Source: Streptomyces sp. NRRL F-525
GTDB lineage: Bacteria > Actinomycetota > Actinomycetes > Streptomycetales > Streptomycetaceae
Length of the DNA: 64,000 nt
Direction of reading: 5' to 3'
Assembly: GCF_000716605.1 (NCBI RefSeq)
Contig: NZ_JNXE01000041.1
Location: 1 to 64,000 of the forward strand
The position numbers and the translations under genes are program-made. The notes beneath the pieces are model-generated. The model was given only the letters and a program-made list of their open reading frames with translations. It searched no databases and was not told the DNA's origin. Positions 47,238-57,122 of this stretch are shown here, in pieces. Each line of letters opens with the position of its first letter. Within the stretch, counting starts at the first letter, position 1.

Positions 47238-48812
47238 TCAGCGCCGGGTTCCGGGGCCGACGAGGGTGCGCTCGTACGGGTCGAGGAGGAGGCCCCGTAC
47301 CGAGGTGCCCACGCCGGTGACGACCCGTTGGTGCACGAGCGGTACGACGGCGTCGGTGCCCAGGATCTCGGCCTCGGCCGTCATCGCGGCGCTCTGCCGT
47401 GCGGAGGTGTCGGCGGTGCCCTCGGCCTTCGCGACGGCCCGGTCGACGTCCTTGTCGCACAGCAGGGCGAGGTTGTAGCCGCCGTCGCAGGTGTAGTCGC
47501 CGGCGAGCACGGCGACCGGATCGCCCGTGTCCACCAGGGTGTTGCGGGCGACGACGAACGCGTCGAACTTCCCCGCCAGCGCGTCGCTCTCGATCCGCGA
47601 GTACTCGCGCACCTCCAACTCGACCTTGAATCCGGCCTTTTCGAGCTGCTGCTTCAACACCTGGGCGACTTCGGGGAGTTCGGGCCGGTTGTCGTACGTC
47701 GCGAGGGTGATGGTCCGCCCGCCGGGTGAGACGGGTTCGGCCCGCCCGGCCGGTTGCTCGCGTTTGCCCGCGGCCCAGGTGACGGCGGGGCCGTAGATGC
47801 CCGTGCCCGCGTCGGCGTGACCTTCGTAGACGCCCTTGGCGAGTGTGGAGGTGTCGACGGCCTCGCGGGCGGCTGCGCGGAGCTTCGGGTCCTTGAACGG
47901 GCCTGTCCTGGTGTTGAGTTGGAGGCTCGTGGTGCGGGTGGTGGCGGTCTCACGGCGGGTGTCCGCGTCGAGCGTGGCGGCCTGGGCGACGGGTATCGCC
48001 TCGGCGACGTCGACCTGCCCGGTGCGCAGCGCGTTGGTGCGGGCGGCGCCGTCCGCGATGAACCGTGCGTCGATTCCGGAGACTTGGGCGAGGCCGCCCC
48101 AGTAGTCGTCGAAGCGGTCGAGGGTGGCCGCCGTGGAGCCGGTGACCTTCGTCAGCTCGAAGGGACCGGTGGCGGTGCCGACCGGGTCGACACGGCCCCT
48201 CTCCTCGTACGCCTTCGGGGAGAGGACGGCGAGCGCGGGACCGGCCAGCCTCAACGGCAGTACGGGATCAGGGGAGTTGGTGGTGATGCGAAGGCGGTCG
48301 CCGCCCGCCGACTCGGCGGTGAGGGTGACACCGGAGAGCGCGGCGGGGGCGGGCTTCGCCTCGGCGGCATTGCCGAGGGCGGCGGCCACGCGAGCCGGGG
48401 TGACCTCGGTGCCGTCCTGGAAGGTCGCCTCGCGGAGCGTGAACAGCCAGCTGCGATCGCCCTCGCACTGCCAGGACCGGGCCAGCGCGGGGGCGGCGGA
48501 GCCGTTGGCGTCCAGAGAGGTCAGCCCTTCGGTGACACCGAGACGGCTGAGGATGGTGGCGTCGGCGCCGTACGGGGAGAGGTTCTCGGCGGGCGGGAAC
48601 GCGAGGGCGACGCGCAGCCGGGAACCGGACTCCCCGGTCGCGTCCCCGCTCTCCTCACCGGCGGAGGCGAAACAGCCGGTGAGCAGCGGCACGAGGGCAA
48701 GGCCGAGAAGAAGCCGGGGCCGTCGGACCGGTCCAATACGCGTACGCGTACGGCCATTTGCACTGGTTCGTCTTGTACTGGTTCGTCTTGTACTGGTTCG
48801 TCGGAATCGCAT
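47238..48812 (-). CDS. ABC-type solute-binding lipoprotein (SBP family 5, peptide/nickel)
   Basis: This 524-aa lipoprotein has a lipobox in LVPLLTGCFASAG (lipid Cys at about 48). The family-5 body has VTEGLTSLDANGSAAPALARSW and WLFTLREATFQDGTEVTPARV, typical of oligopeptide, nickel and metallophore binding proteins. Its basic n-region is unusually long: RRTST repeated about three times, encoded by a 15-base tandem repeat right at the start. The GNAT gene ends five bases upstream and the fused permease follows after three. Substrate unknown; a metal-chelate is suggested by the nearby Zur-like box. Confidence 0.87.
   Translation of the reverse strand: MRFRRTSTRRTSTRRTSANGRTRTRIGPVRRPRLLLGLALVPLLTGCFASAGEESGDATGESGSRLRVALAFPPAENLSPYGADATILSRLGVTEGLTSLDANGSAAPALARSWQCEGDRSWLFTLREATFQDGTEVTPARVAAALGNAAEAKPAPAALSGVTLTAESAGGDRLRITTNSPDPVLPLRLAGPALAVLSPKAYEERGRVDPVGTATGPFELTKVTGSTAATLDRFDDYWGGLAQVSGIDARFIADGAARTNALRTGQVDVAEAIPVAQAATLDADTRRETATTRTTSLQLNTRTGPFKDPKLRAAAREAVDTSTLAKGVYEGHADAGTGIYGPAVTWAAGKREQPAGRAEPVSPGGRTITLATYDNRPELPEVAQVLKQQLEKAGFKVELEVREYSRIESDALAGKFDAFVVARNTLVDTGDPVAVLAGDYTCDGGYNLALLCDKDVDRAVAKAEGTADTSARQSAAMTAEAEILGTDAVVPLVHQRVVTGVGTSVRGLLLDPYERTLVGPGTRR
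48762..48802. repeat. 15-bp minisatellite in the SBP signal-peptide region
   Basis: ACTGGTTCGTCTTGT is repeated at 48762 and 48777, followed by a partial copy to 48802. In the gene it encodes the pentapeptide repeat R-R-T-S-T. Copy changes would keep the frame and alter only the length of the positively charged n-region. Confidence 0.85.
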
Positions 48813-48817
48813 CGCGT

Positions 48818-49360
48818 CTATCGCTCCATCGCCAGTTCGAAGTGCACGATCCCCTGCCCGCCGCCCGGGTCGTCGCGCTCGTCGTGCACGACCTTCCCGA
48901 GCGACCGCCAGAAGGCCTCGGCTCCGGGTACGGCGGGATCGGTGTGCAGATACACGGCGCGGTAGCCGCCGTCGGCCGCGGCGAACGCGAGGAGGTCGGC
49001 GACGAGGTGCCGGGCGAGGCCGCGGCGGCGGTGCGCGGGGCGGACGTAGACGCGGCGCAGTTGCGCGGTCCCGCCGGAGGGGTAGCGCTCGGCGAGCTCG
49101 CGCGGGTTCGGCGGGTGGACCGGTCCACGGGAGTCGAGCGCGCCGGTCGCCACGACCGTGCCGTCGGCGGGGTCGAGTGCCACGAGGAGGGTGTGGCGGC
49201 CCGGGGCGAGATAGGCGGCCGCCGGGTCGATGATGTCGCCGTGCCAGCGGGGCACATAGCCGGTACGGAAGTCGCGGTAGACGGTGTCGAGCATCACGGC
49301 ACGCGCACCGTCGATATCGTCCGGGCCTGCCGCCCTGATGCAGTAGTCAAGCACTTGCAC
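48818..49360 (-). CDS. GNAT-family N-acetyltransferase
   Basis: This 180-aa acetyl-CoA-dependent acetyltransferase has acetyl-CoA motif A in LRRVYVRPAHRRRGLARHLVADLLAFA (R-R-G-L pattern) and a C-terminal AEAFWRSLGK strand. GTG 49360 is used because the reading frame opens there; a 15-base dyad overlaps this codon. First gene of the GNAT-SBP-permease-MFS run, all within overlaps or gaps of five bases or less. It could acetylate a chelator or an amino acid; acceptor unknown. Confidence 0.82.
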   Translation of the reverse strand: MQVLDYCIRAAGPDDIDGARAVMLDTVYRDFRTGYVPRWHGDIIDPAAAYLAPGRHTLLVALDPADGTVVATGALDSRGPVHPPNPRELAERYPSGGTAQLRRVYVRPAHRRRGLARHLVADLLAFAAADGGYRAVYLHTDPAVPGAEAFWRSLGKVVHDERDDPGGGQGIVHFELAMER

Positions 49361-49390
49361 ATCATATGCATTAAGACTCCTAGGTCTTGA
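49356..49390. promoter_or_regulatory. Two adjacent dyads at the GNAT operon start
   Basis: TGCACATCATATGCA (49356-49370, six of seven pairs) overlaps the GTG start codon. TTAAGAC-TCCTAG-GTCTTGA (49371-49390, six of seven pairs) follows directly. Both are AT-rich islands and could be operators or the promoter of a nearly leaderless message. Family of the binding protein cannot be told. Confidence 0.35.
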
Positions 49391-49470
49391 TCACCCTTGG
49401 ACCGTTCCTGGATCGCCCTTGATCCACTGGATTTGACAGCCTCGCGGCCACCCCCTAAAACCTAGCCACA

Positions 49471-49485
49471 TGACATTCATTTTCA
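49471..49485 (+). promoter_or_regulatory. Zur-box-like site before the CooC-type gene
   Basis: TGACATTCATTTTCA matches the streptomycete Zur box TGAAAATCATTTTCA at 13 of 15 positions, in an AT-rich island 25 bases before the GTG start. Zinc-dependent repression of the rightward gene pair is therefore predicted. The leftward metallophore-like operon starts 111 bases away and might share it. Confidence 0.5.
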
Positions 49486-49510
49486 AAACCGCGATCGCGG
49501 CGGACCGGTA

Positions 49511-50479
49511 GTGCGCGTCGCGTTCGTCGGCAAGGGCGGCAGCGGAAAGACCACGCTGTCGGCCCTCTTCGCCCGCCACCTGGCCCGCGCCGGCGCCCCC
49601 GTGCTCGCCATCGACGGCGACATCAACCAGCACCTGGCCGAGGCCCTGTCCCCCGACACGTCTCCCGGCACCGAACCGGTCACCGCCCCACCCCTGGCCG
49701 CCCACCTGACCGAGCTCAAGAACTACCTGCGCGGCACCAACCCCCGCATCGCCTCCCCCGAGGCGATGATCAAGACCACCCCACCGGGGCGCGGCTCACG
49801 CCTTCTGCGCCTGCTGGGCGACGACGAGGTGCACGCCCGGCATGTGGTCCGTGCGGGTGACGTTCCGCTGATGGCGACGGGCGAGTTCGAGGAGAGCGAC
49901 CTCGGGGTGGCCTGCTACCACTCCAAACTCGGCGCGGTGGAGCTGTACTTGAACCATCTCGTCGACGGCCCCGGCGAATACGTCGTCGTCGACATGACAG
50001 CAGGCGCCGACGCCTTCGCCTCCGGCCTGTTCACCCGCTTCGACCTGACGTTCCTGGTGGCCGAACCCACCCGCAAGGGCGTCTCCGTGTACCGCCAGTA
50101 CCGCGACCACGCACGGGAGTTCGACATCCGCCTCGCCGTGATCGGCAACAAGGTCACCGGCGAGGACGACCTGCTCTTCCTCAAGGAGGAGGTGGGGGAC
50201 GACCTCCTGACCCACCTGGTCCACTCACCGTGGGTACGCGCGGCCGAACAGGGCCACGGACAGGGCGACTTGAACGCCCTGGAGTCGCACAACCGCCACG
50301 CCCTGATCGTCCTCCGCGAGGCCGTCGACGCCCACCCCAGGGACTGGTCGGCCCTGCACCGCCACGCCGTCGACTTCCACCTCCGCAACGCCACCGCGTG
50401 GGCGGACAGGGCAACGGGCCTGGACCTCGCGGCCCAGGTCGACCCGGAGTACGTACCTGGCCCGACGCCACAGCCCTGA
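49511..50479 (+). CDS. CooC/MinD-type P-loop ATPase, probable metal-insertion accessory
   Basis: This 322-aa SIMIBI-class ATPase has the deviant Walker A AFVGKGGSGKTTLSALFARHL at its start, IDGDINQHLAEAL with the second-loop Asp, and VVVDMTAGADAF as Walker B/switch II. CooC members mature nickel enzymes; other relatives handle cobalt or zinc. A Zur-like box just upstream suggests it is switched on when zinc is scarce, so it may allocate metal to client proteins. GTG 49511. A small conserved protein gene follows after 49 bases. Confidence 0.82.
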   Translation: MRVAFVGKGGSGKTTLSALFARHLARAGAPVLAIDGDINQHLAEALSPDTSPGTEPVTAPPLAAHLTELKNYLRGTNPRIASPEAMIKTTPPGRGSRLLRLLGDDEVHARHVVRAGDVPLMATGEFEESDLGVACYHSKLGAVELYLNHLVDGPGEYVVVDMTAGADAFASGLFTRFDLTFLVAEPTRKGVSVYRQYRDHAREFDIRLAVIGNKVTGEDDLLFLKEEVGDDLLTHLVHSPWVRAAEQGHGQGDLNALESHNRHALIVLREAVDAHPRDWSALHRHAVDFHLRNATAWADRATGLDLAAQVDPEYVPGPTPQP

Positions 50480-50528
50480 CACCGGCCCGCCCCTCCATCC
50501 CCAACTACCAGACAGGACACCCCTCTTC

Positions 50529-50921
50529 ATGTCTCTCGACGTCTCCCCGAAGCTCCTCGCCGAAGCCGAGCACGGTGACATCCGCGAGGCGGACTTCGTG
50601 GACACAGTCCGCACGTCCCTGCCGTACGCCTACGACCTCATCGCCGGCCTCGCCACCGAACTCCGCGACGGCACGGCCGAGTTCACCGACAACCAGACCC
50701 CGCCCTCGTCCGAACAGGAACGCGGCCAACTGCTGCGGGCGCTGGCCAGCGACGCGATCCGGGGCAGCCTGGAACGCCACTTCGGGGTGGCCCTGGCCTT
50801 CCAGAACTGCCATCGGGTGGCGGCGTTCCGGCCCGAGGCGCTGGACGGCGGGACGTATGCGAAGTTCACGTCGGCGCGGTCCCAAGTACTGAACCAGTCA
50901 CCGGAGTTCAGGGACTGCTGA
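50529..50921 (+). CDS. Small conserved actinobacterial protein (SCO5389-like, tentative)
   Basis: A 130-aa soluble protein of unknown function. It has no signal peptide or membrane segment, one short stretch FTDNQTPPSSEQERGQLLRALASDAIRGSLERHFGV, which looks conserved by memory in streptomycetes, and two cysteines, one in FQNCHRV and one at the C-terminus. It lies 49 bases after the CooC-like gene and probably shares its promoter, so may also be zinc-regulated. It ends convergently, overlapping the next gene by 14 bases. Confidence 0.7.
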   Translation: MSLDVSPKLLAEAEHGDIREADFVDTVRTSLPYAYDLIAGLATELRDGTAEFTDNQTPPSSEQERGQLLRALASDAIRGSLERHFGVALAFQNCHRVAAFRPEALDGGTYAKFTSARSQVLNQSPEFRDC

Positions 50922-51750
50922 CGGGCAGCACCAGCGCGCCGAACCGCTCGGCGTCGTCCAGCCACGGCATATGTCCGGCGCCGGACTGAACCACCAACTC
51001 CCCGTTCGGGAACAGCCCCGCGTACTCCGCCATCGCGCGCGGCGGGGCTGAGATGTCGAACTCCCCGGCGAGGACGAGCACCGGGGATGTGAACACGGCC
51101 AGGGCTGCGCGGGTGTCGGTCGGGGCGAAGGCGTCTTCGGTGGCGTAGGCGGCCGCGGCCTCCGCGTTCGTCTCCTTCGCGTCGGCCTCGTCGAAGGCAC
51201 GGGCCGTCTCGTCCCAACGAGCGTGCGCGAAGGGCGAGATGGCCTGCCAGGAGTCGGGGGTCGCGCGGCCGGCGGTGATGTTCTCCAGGGCGGCGAACGC
51301 GGGTCCGAACCACGGTTCGGACCCGCGCAGTCGTGCCACCCCCAGGCGGTCCTCGGCGGTGATCTGGACTCCGACCGCGTAGACGCTAGGGGTGACCAGC
51401 GTCAGTCGGGACACGCGGTCCGGGTGGCGGGCCGTGTACAGCGCGGCCAGGTTCGCACCGGCCGAGTGGGCGAGCAGGTCCAGCCGGTCGAACCCCAACT
51501 CCTCGCGCAGCGCCTCGACATCGCCCACGAGACGGTCGCAGCGGTACGACGCCGGGTCCGCGGGCACGTCCGACGCGCCCGTGCCCCGCAGATCCAGCCG
51601 GATCAGCCGGCGGTGCGCGGCCAGGCCGCCGAGCGTGCCGAGGTAGGCCGAGTCGCGCATCGGTCCGCCGGGGAGGCAGATCAGGGGCGGGCCGTCGCCC
51701 GATGCGTGATACGCGAGGCGGGTTCCGTCGGGTGCTGCGAAGGTCGGCAT
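50908..51750 (-). CDS. Alpha/beta hydrolase, proline-iminopeptidase-like
   Basis: This 280-aa serine hydrolase has LICLPGGPMRDSAYLG as the oxyanion loop (GGP), nucleophile elbow LLAHSAGANLAAL (Ser), an acid residue in VLAGEFDISAP, and catalytic His in SGAGHMPWLDD. The PGGP motif and cap region (about 130-200) resemble proline iminopeptidases and related esterases. ATG 51750 starts MPTFAAPDG, matching the usual N-terminus; a longer in-frame start lacks support. It is flanked by convergent and same-strand genes without a shared pathway. Confidence 0.82.
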   Translation of the reverse strand: MPTFAAPDGTRLAYHASGDGPPLICLPGGPMRDSAYLGTLGGLAAHRRLIRLDLRGTGASDVPADPASYRCDRLVGDVEALREELGFDRLDLLAHSAGANLAALYTARHPDRVSRLTLVTPSVYAVGVQITAEDRLGVARLRGSEPWFGPAFAALENITAGRATPDSWQAISPFAHARWDETARAFDEADAKETNAEAAAAYATEDAFAPTDTRAALAVFTSPVLVLAGEFDISAPPRAMAEYAGLFPNGELVVQSGAGHMPWLDDAERFGALVLPVSSP

Positions 51751-51846
51751 GCGCGTGAGCGTGTCAGGGCACCGTGCGGGCGGCAACCGGATTGCCGGAC
51801 GGCGGAACGGGCCGGTCCGGTGCCGCGCTCCGGACCGGCCCAGCTG

Positions 51847-53712
51847 TTACTTCTTCTGTTCGACCCGCACCCAGTCCACCTCCGCCTGCACTCCCCCGGC
51901 CGCGACCTTGTCCACGCTCGACTGCGGCAGGCCCCAGTACGGCGTGGTGACCTGGTTCCAGCCGGCCGGGTAGGCGCCGCCCAGGGCGAGGTTGAGGATG
52001 ACGTACTGGTTGTGGTTGTAGACCCACTGCCCGCGGGTCGATTCGAGTTTGTTGCGGGTGGTCTCCTGGACGAGGGCGTCGTCGACGTAGAAGCGCATCC
52101 CGGTCGGTGTCCATTCGACGGCGTACGTGTGCCACTGGTCGGCGGTGCCGCCGTTCGGGTACGTCTGGCGGGCGCCGATGTTGCCGTCGGCGGAGTAGCC
52201 GGGGCCGTGGAGGGCCGTGCTCGTCCAGGTCGGGTAGCCGATGTTCTCCATGATGTCGGTCTCGCCGGAGGCCGGCCAGGAGACCGACGGGTCGTCGACG
52301 TTGCTGCCGAGCAGCCAGAAGGCGGGCCAGAACCCGTCGCCGACCGGCAACTTCATGCGGGCGCTCACCTTGCCGTAGCTGAAGTCGAACTTCGTGTTGG
52401 TGTCGATGCGGCCCGACGTGAAGTCGTACGTGCCGCCGCCTGCCTGCGTGCAGCCCTTGCAGTACTTCGCCGCGAGGATCAACTCACCGTTCTGCGTACG
52501 GACGTTGTCCGTCGAGTCGACGTACGCCTGGGACTCGCCGTTGACCGAGCCCATTTCCGTGCCGGTCCTCACCACCCGCCACTTGGAGCGGTCCAGGGCC
52601 GCCGACGTGAAGTCGTCGAAGAACGTCGTCTGGTACGTGCCCGACTGGTCGGCGGGCAGTGCGGGGTAGGCCGCCGCCGCGCTGCCGCCGGTGCCCCAGA
52701 CCTGGAACTCGTAGAGGGAGTAGCCGAATTGGGCCGTGTAGGGCGCCGGGTTGTAGAAGGAACGGCGTTCCTTGCCGAGCATGCGGACGTAGCGGCCGGT
52801 GACCGGCTGGGGCAGGGTCACCGTGTCGTGGCGGCCGGTCGCGTCGGCGGGGGCCTGGATGTTGGCCCGGCGGGCCGCGATGTCGGCGGCCGACGGTTCG
52901 TAGACCGTGCGCCAGGTGGTGTTGTCGTCCGAGACCTGGAGCAAGTAGTCGACGGCGTACGCCGATTCCCAGTAGAGGTCGACCGAGTCGATCGTCGAGG
53001 TGGCGCCCAGGTCGACGGAGACCCAGCGGTCGGCGTTCCAGTCGCTGGACCAGCGGGTCGCGTCGTCCTTGAGGTTGGCGGGCCAGCCGCCGTCGGTGAC
53101 GTACGCCGGTGAAACGCCGTTGTGCTGGTAGTAGTTGGAGTACGCCGGGTGGTTCAGGGCGAGGTTGGTGCGGGTCGTGGACGCGGGGGCCGGTTCGCCG
53201 CCGTAGACCTTGAAGGAGTAGAGCGAGTAACCGTAGGGCGTGGACCGTTCCAAGCCGCGCAGGCGGATGTAACGGCCCGTCACCTCCTGGGGGTACGTGC
53301 TCGTGGTGACCGAGCCGCCGGTGCCCGCCGTCTCCGTGTAGAAGGGCGTCCAGTCGGTGCCATTCCTGGAGACCTCCAGGACGTATCTCTTGCCGTAGGC
53401 CGCCTCCCAGTCGAGGGTGACGCGGTCGATGCGGAGGGTGGTGCCGAGGTCGAGGCGGATCCAGGCGTCGTCGGCGAAGTTGCTGGACCAGCGGGTCGCG
53501 CCGTCGCCGTCGAAGGCGAGGCCGGGGGTGGTGCCGGCGTTCTCGCTGCCGGAGGCCGTGACGGCGGCCGGGTTCGCGGCGTAGGCGGCGGCCGCGCGGT
53601 CGGTGTCCCAGGTCGTGGCGGCCGCGGCCTGCGGGGCGGGGGCCGCGAGGGCCGGGGTGGCGGAGAGCAGGGCCAGCGCGGTGAGCGCCGTGAGCAGGGT
53701 GCGTGCGGGCAT
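51847..53712 (-). CDS. Secreted GH16 beta-1,3-glucanase with two N-terminal CBM32 domains
   Basis: This 621-aa secreted enzyme has a signal peptide at 1-23 (ALLSATPALAA), then two F5/8 type C (CBM32) sugar-binding domains at about 40-180 and 190-350 (WSSNFADDAWIRLDLG and WSSDWNADRWVSVDLG). A GH16 laminarinase domain follows at about 360-621 with catalytic GETDIMEN, FWPAFWLLGSN and QYVILNLALGG. ATG 53712 has AAGGAG seven bases upstream. It releases laminari-oligosaccharides that the adjacent ABC importer and GH1 glucosidase could use. A GGAACGGTCC complement lies at 53242-53251. Confidence 0.9.
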   Translation of the reverse strand: MPARTLLTALTALALLSATPALAAPAPQAAAATTWDTDRAAAAYAANPAAVTASGSENAGTTPGLAFDGDGATRWSSNFADDAWIRLDLGTTLRIDRVTLDWEAAYGKRYVLEVSRNGTDWTPFYTETAGTGGSVTTSTYPQEVTGRYIRLRGLERSTPYGYSLYSFKVYGGEPAPASTTRTNLALNHPAYSNYYQHNGVSPAYVTDGGWPANLKDDATRWSSDWNADRWVSVDLGATSTIDSVDLYWESAYAVDYLLQVSDDNTTWRTVYEPSAADIAARRANIQAPADATGRHDTVTLPQPVTGRYVRMLGKERRSFYNPAPYTAQFGYSLYEFQVWGTGGSAAAAYPALPADQSGTYQTTFFDDFTSAALDRSKWRVVRTGTEMGSVNGESQAYVDSTDNVRTQNGELILAAKYCKGCTQAGGGTYDFTSGRIDTNTKFDFSYGKVSARMKLPVGDGFWPAFWLLGSNVDDPSVSWPASGETDIMENIGYPTWTSTALHGPGYSADGNIGARQTYPNGGTADQWHTYAVEWTPTGMRFYVDDALVQETTRNKLESTRGQWVYNHNQYVILNLALGGAYPAGWNQVTTPYWGLPQSSVDKVAAGGVQAEVDWVRVEQKK

Positions 53713-53805
53713 GCGGGTCTCCTTGAGGGGCGGATCTCCTTCTGGGGGCGGTCGTGCTGACGTGCCGCTGCCTGTCGTGCGCATGACATATGCAGGGATG
53801 GTGAT

Positions 53806-53847
53806 GCCCCGGTGGGTGCGGGCTCCCCCGCCCTCACCCACCGGGGC
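53806..53847 (-). terminator. Terminator of the ABC-GH1 operon
   Basis: GCCCCGGTGGGTG (53806-53818) pairs perfectly with CACCCACCGGGGC (53835-53847), a 13-base stem nine bases beyond the GH1 stop codon and before the separate GH16 gene. Confidence 0.88.
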
Positions 53848-53855
53848 GGCCTTGG

Positions 53856-55214
<1,359 letters not shown>

Positions 55215-55252
55215 TGAAGTCCCTTTACGGTCAGCGGAGTTGGTCGGGTCGG

Positions 55253-56122
55253 TCACTTGACGGCGCCCGCCGTCAGCCCGGCGACGAGATAGCGCTGCAG
55301 CAGCAGGAAGCCGGCGACCACGGGCACGCTGACGACCAGCGAGGCGGCCATGATCTGGTTCCAGTACACGTCGTTGAGCGTGGAGTAGCCCTGGAGTCCG
55401 ACGGCGAGCGTGCGGGTCGAGTCGTTGGTCATGACGGAGGCGAAGAGGACTTCTCCCCACGCGGTCATGAAGGCGTAGACGGCGACCGCGACGATGCCGG
55501 GGATCGCTGCGGGGACGACGACGCGCAGCAGTGCGCCGAGCGGTCCGCAGCCGTCGACCAGCGCGGCTTCGTCCAAGTCCCTTGGCACGGAGTCGAAGTA
55601 GCCGATCAGCATCCAGATGGAGAACGGGAGCGAGAAGGTGAGATACGTCAGGATCAGGCCGCCGCGCGAGCCGAACAGGGCGATGCCCGTGGCGTTGCCG
55701 ATGTTGACGTAGAGGAGGAACAGCGGGAGGAGGAACAGGATGCCCGGGAACATCTGCGTCGACAGGACGGTGACCGTGAAGACGCGCTTGCCGCGGAACT
55801 CGTAGCGGCTGACGGCGTACGCGGCGAAGACCGCGATCACCACCGAGCACATCGTCGCGGCGACGGACACGATCAGCGAGTTCATGAAGTACTTCGCGAG
55901 CGGGACCGTCGACCAGATGTCGATGTACGGGCGGATCGTGAGACCGCTCGGCAGCCAGCGGAACTTGCCCGTGACGTCCGAGAGCGGTTTCAGGGAGCTG
56001 GAGAGCATGACGTACACCGGCACCAGGACGAAGCCGGCGAGCAGGGTGAGGAAGATCCGCCGCGACCAGATGAAGGAGCGGGGCGGTGCCATCGGCGACC
56101 TGGTGAGAGAGGAACTAGACAT
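55253..56122 (-). CDS. Sugar ABC-importer permease, MalG-like
   Basis: This 289-aa inner-membrane protein has six predicted segments. The ATPase-contact motif is [26 protein letters not shown] (EAA---G). [16 protein letters not shown] precedes it. It is the second permease of a carbohydrate (CUT1) importer. Its ATG lies eight bases inside the end of the MalF-like gene. The shared ATPase is expected to be an MsiK-type protein encoded elsewhere, as is usual in Streptomyces. Confidence 0.92.
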   Translation of the reverse strand: MSSSSLTRSPMAPPRSFIWSRRIFLTLLAGFVLVPVYVMLSSSLKPLSDVTGKFRWLPSGLTIRPYIDIWSTVPLAKYFMNSLIVSVAATMCSVVIAVFAAYAVSRYEFRGKRVFTVTVLSTQMFPGILFLLPLFLLYVNIGNATGIALFGSRGGLILTYLTFSLPFSIWMLIGYFDSVPRDLDEAALVDGCGPLGALLRVVVPAAIPGIVAVAVYAFMTAWGEVLFASVMTNDSTRTLAVGLQGYSTLNDVYWNQIMAASLVVSVPVVAGFLLLQRYLVAGLTAGAVK

Positions 56123-57122
56123 CGGCCGACCTCCGTCCGCGTGAGGTGATCACCAGGTACACGCCGGTGACGACGAGCAGGAACAGGAGCAGCAGGACCG
56201 ACATCGCCGAGCCGGTGCCGAAGTTCCAAGTGACGAACGAGGCTTGGTAGATGTGCACCGAGATGAGGTCCGCGGCCTCGGGGGCGGACCTGCCGAAGAG
56301 GACGTACGGCGTGTTGAAGTCGTTGAACGTCCACAGGAACAGGACGAGGACCAGCACCTGGTTGACGGGGCGCAGCGACGGCAGGGTGATGCGGCGGATC
56401 TGCTGCAACAGGCCGGCGCCGTCGATCGACGCGGCCTCGTACAGCTCCTTGGGGATGTTCTGCAGGCCGGCCATGACGATGAGGAAGGCGAACGGCCAGC
56501 CCTTCCACACGTGCACGATCAGCAGCGCGTAGAAGCTGTTGTCGCCGATCAGCCAGAACGACGGCTTGCTGGTGATGTGGAGTTGGTCGTGCAGGACGTG
56601 GTTCACCAGGCCGTTGTCGTGCTGGAACATGAAGACCCAGGTGATGACGGCCGCGTAGACCGGCAGCGCGTACGGGATGAGAAAGAGCGCTCTCAGAAGC
56701 CCCCGGCCGCGGAAGTTGTCCTGCATGTAGATCGCGGTGACCGTGCCGAGCAGCCAGCAGAACGCGACCGACAGCAGGGTGAACACGACGGTGACGAAGA
56801 AGGAGTGGAGCAGCGCCTTGCCGACGGGGGCGCTGAAGTCCACCGAGACCTTGTAGTTGCCGAAACCGGTCCAAGGAGCGGTGCCCCAGTCGCGGATGTA
56901 GAACTGGGTGAGCTCCTTGAAGCTCATGACGATGCCGATGACCATCGGCACCAGGTGGACCAGGAGTTCGAGGATCAGGGCGGGCAGAAGCAGCAGATAC
57001 GGCAGTCCGATCCGGCGGATCCGGTCGGTACGGCGGCGGCGCGGCCCGGGGGCCGCCGTGGCGGAAGAGTCCTTCCGCTCGGCGGCCTCCGGGGTGACAG
57101 TGCTCGTCACAGTCGCACTCAC
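56115..57122 (-). CDS. Sugar ABC-importer permease, MalF-like
   Basis: This 335-aa inner-membrane protein has six to seven segments after a basic N-terminus (RRRRTDRIRRIGL). The EAA motif reads KELYEAASIDGAGLLQQIRRITLPSLRP. GTG 57122 overlaps the stop of the binding-protein gene (GTGA), which decides the start over GTG 57110. It pairs with the MalG-like permease and the upstream lipoprotein as a CUT1 importer. Confidence 0.92.
   Translation of the reverse strand: MSATVTSTVTPEAAERKDSSATAAPGPRRRRTDRIRRIGLPYLLLLPALILELLVHLVPMVIGIVMSFKELTQFYIRDWGTAPWTGFGNYKVSVDFSAPVGKALLHSFFVTVVFTLLSVAFCWLLGTVTAIYMQDNFRGRGLLRALFLIPYALPVYAAVITWVFMFQHDNGLVNHVLHDQLHITSKPSFWLIGDNSFYALLIVHVWKGWPFAFLIVMAGLQNIPKELYEAASIDGAGLLQQIRRITLPSLRPVNQVLVLVLFLWTFNDFNTPYVLFGRSAPEAADLISVHIYQASFVTWNFGTGSAMSVLLLLFLLVVTGVYLVITSRGRRSADV

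Noticed and set aside
56683..56695. AAGAGCGCTCTCA, resembling the CebR-like box, inside the MalF-like permease
   Set aside because: It lies mid-gene, codes for conserved hydrophobic residues (RALFL) and is far from any start; likely chance.
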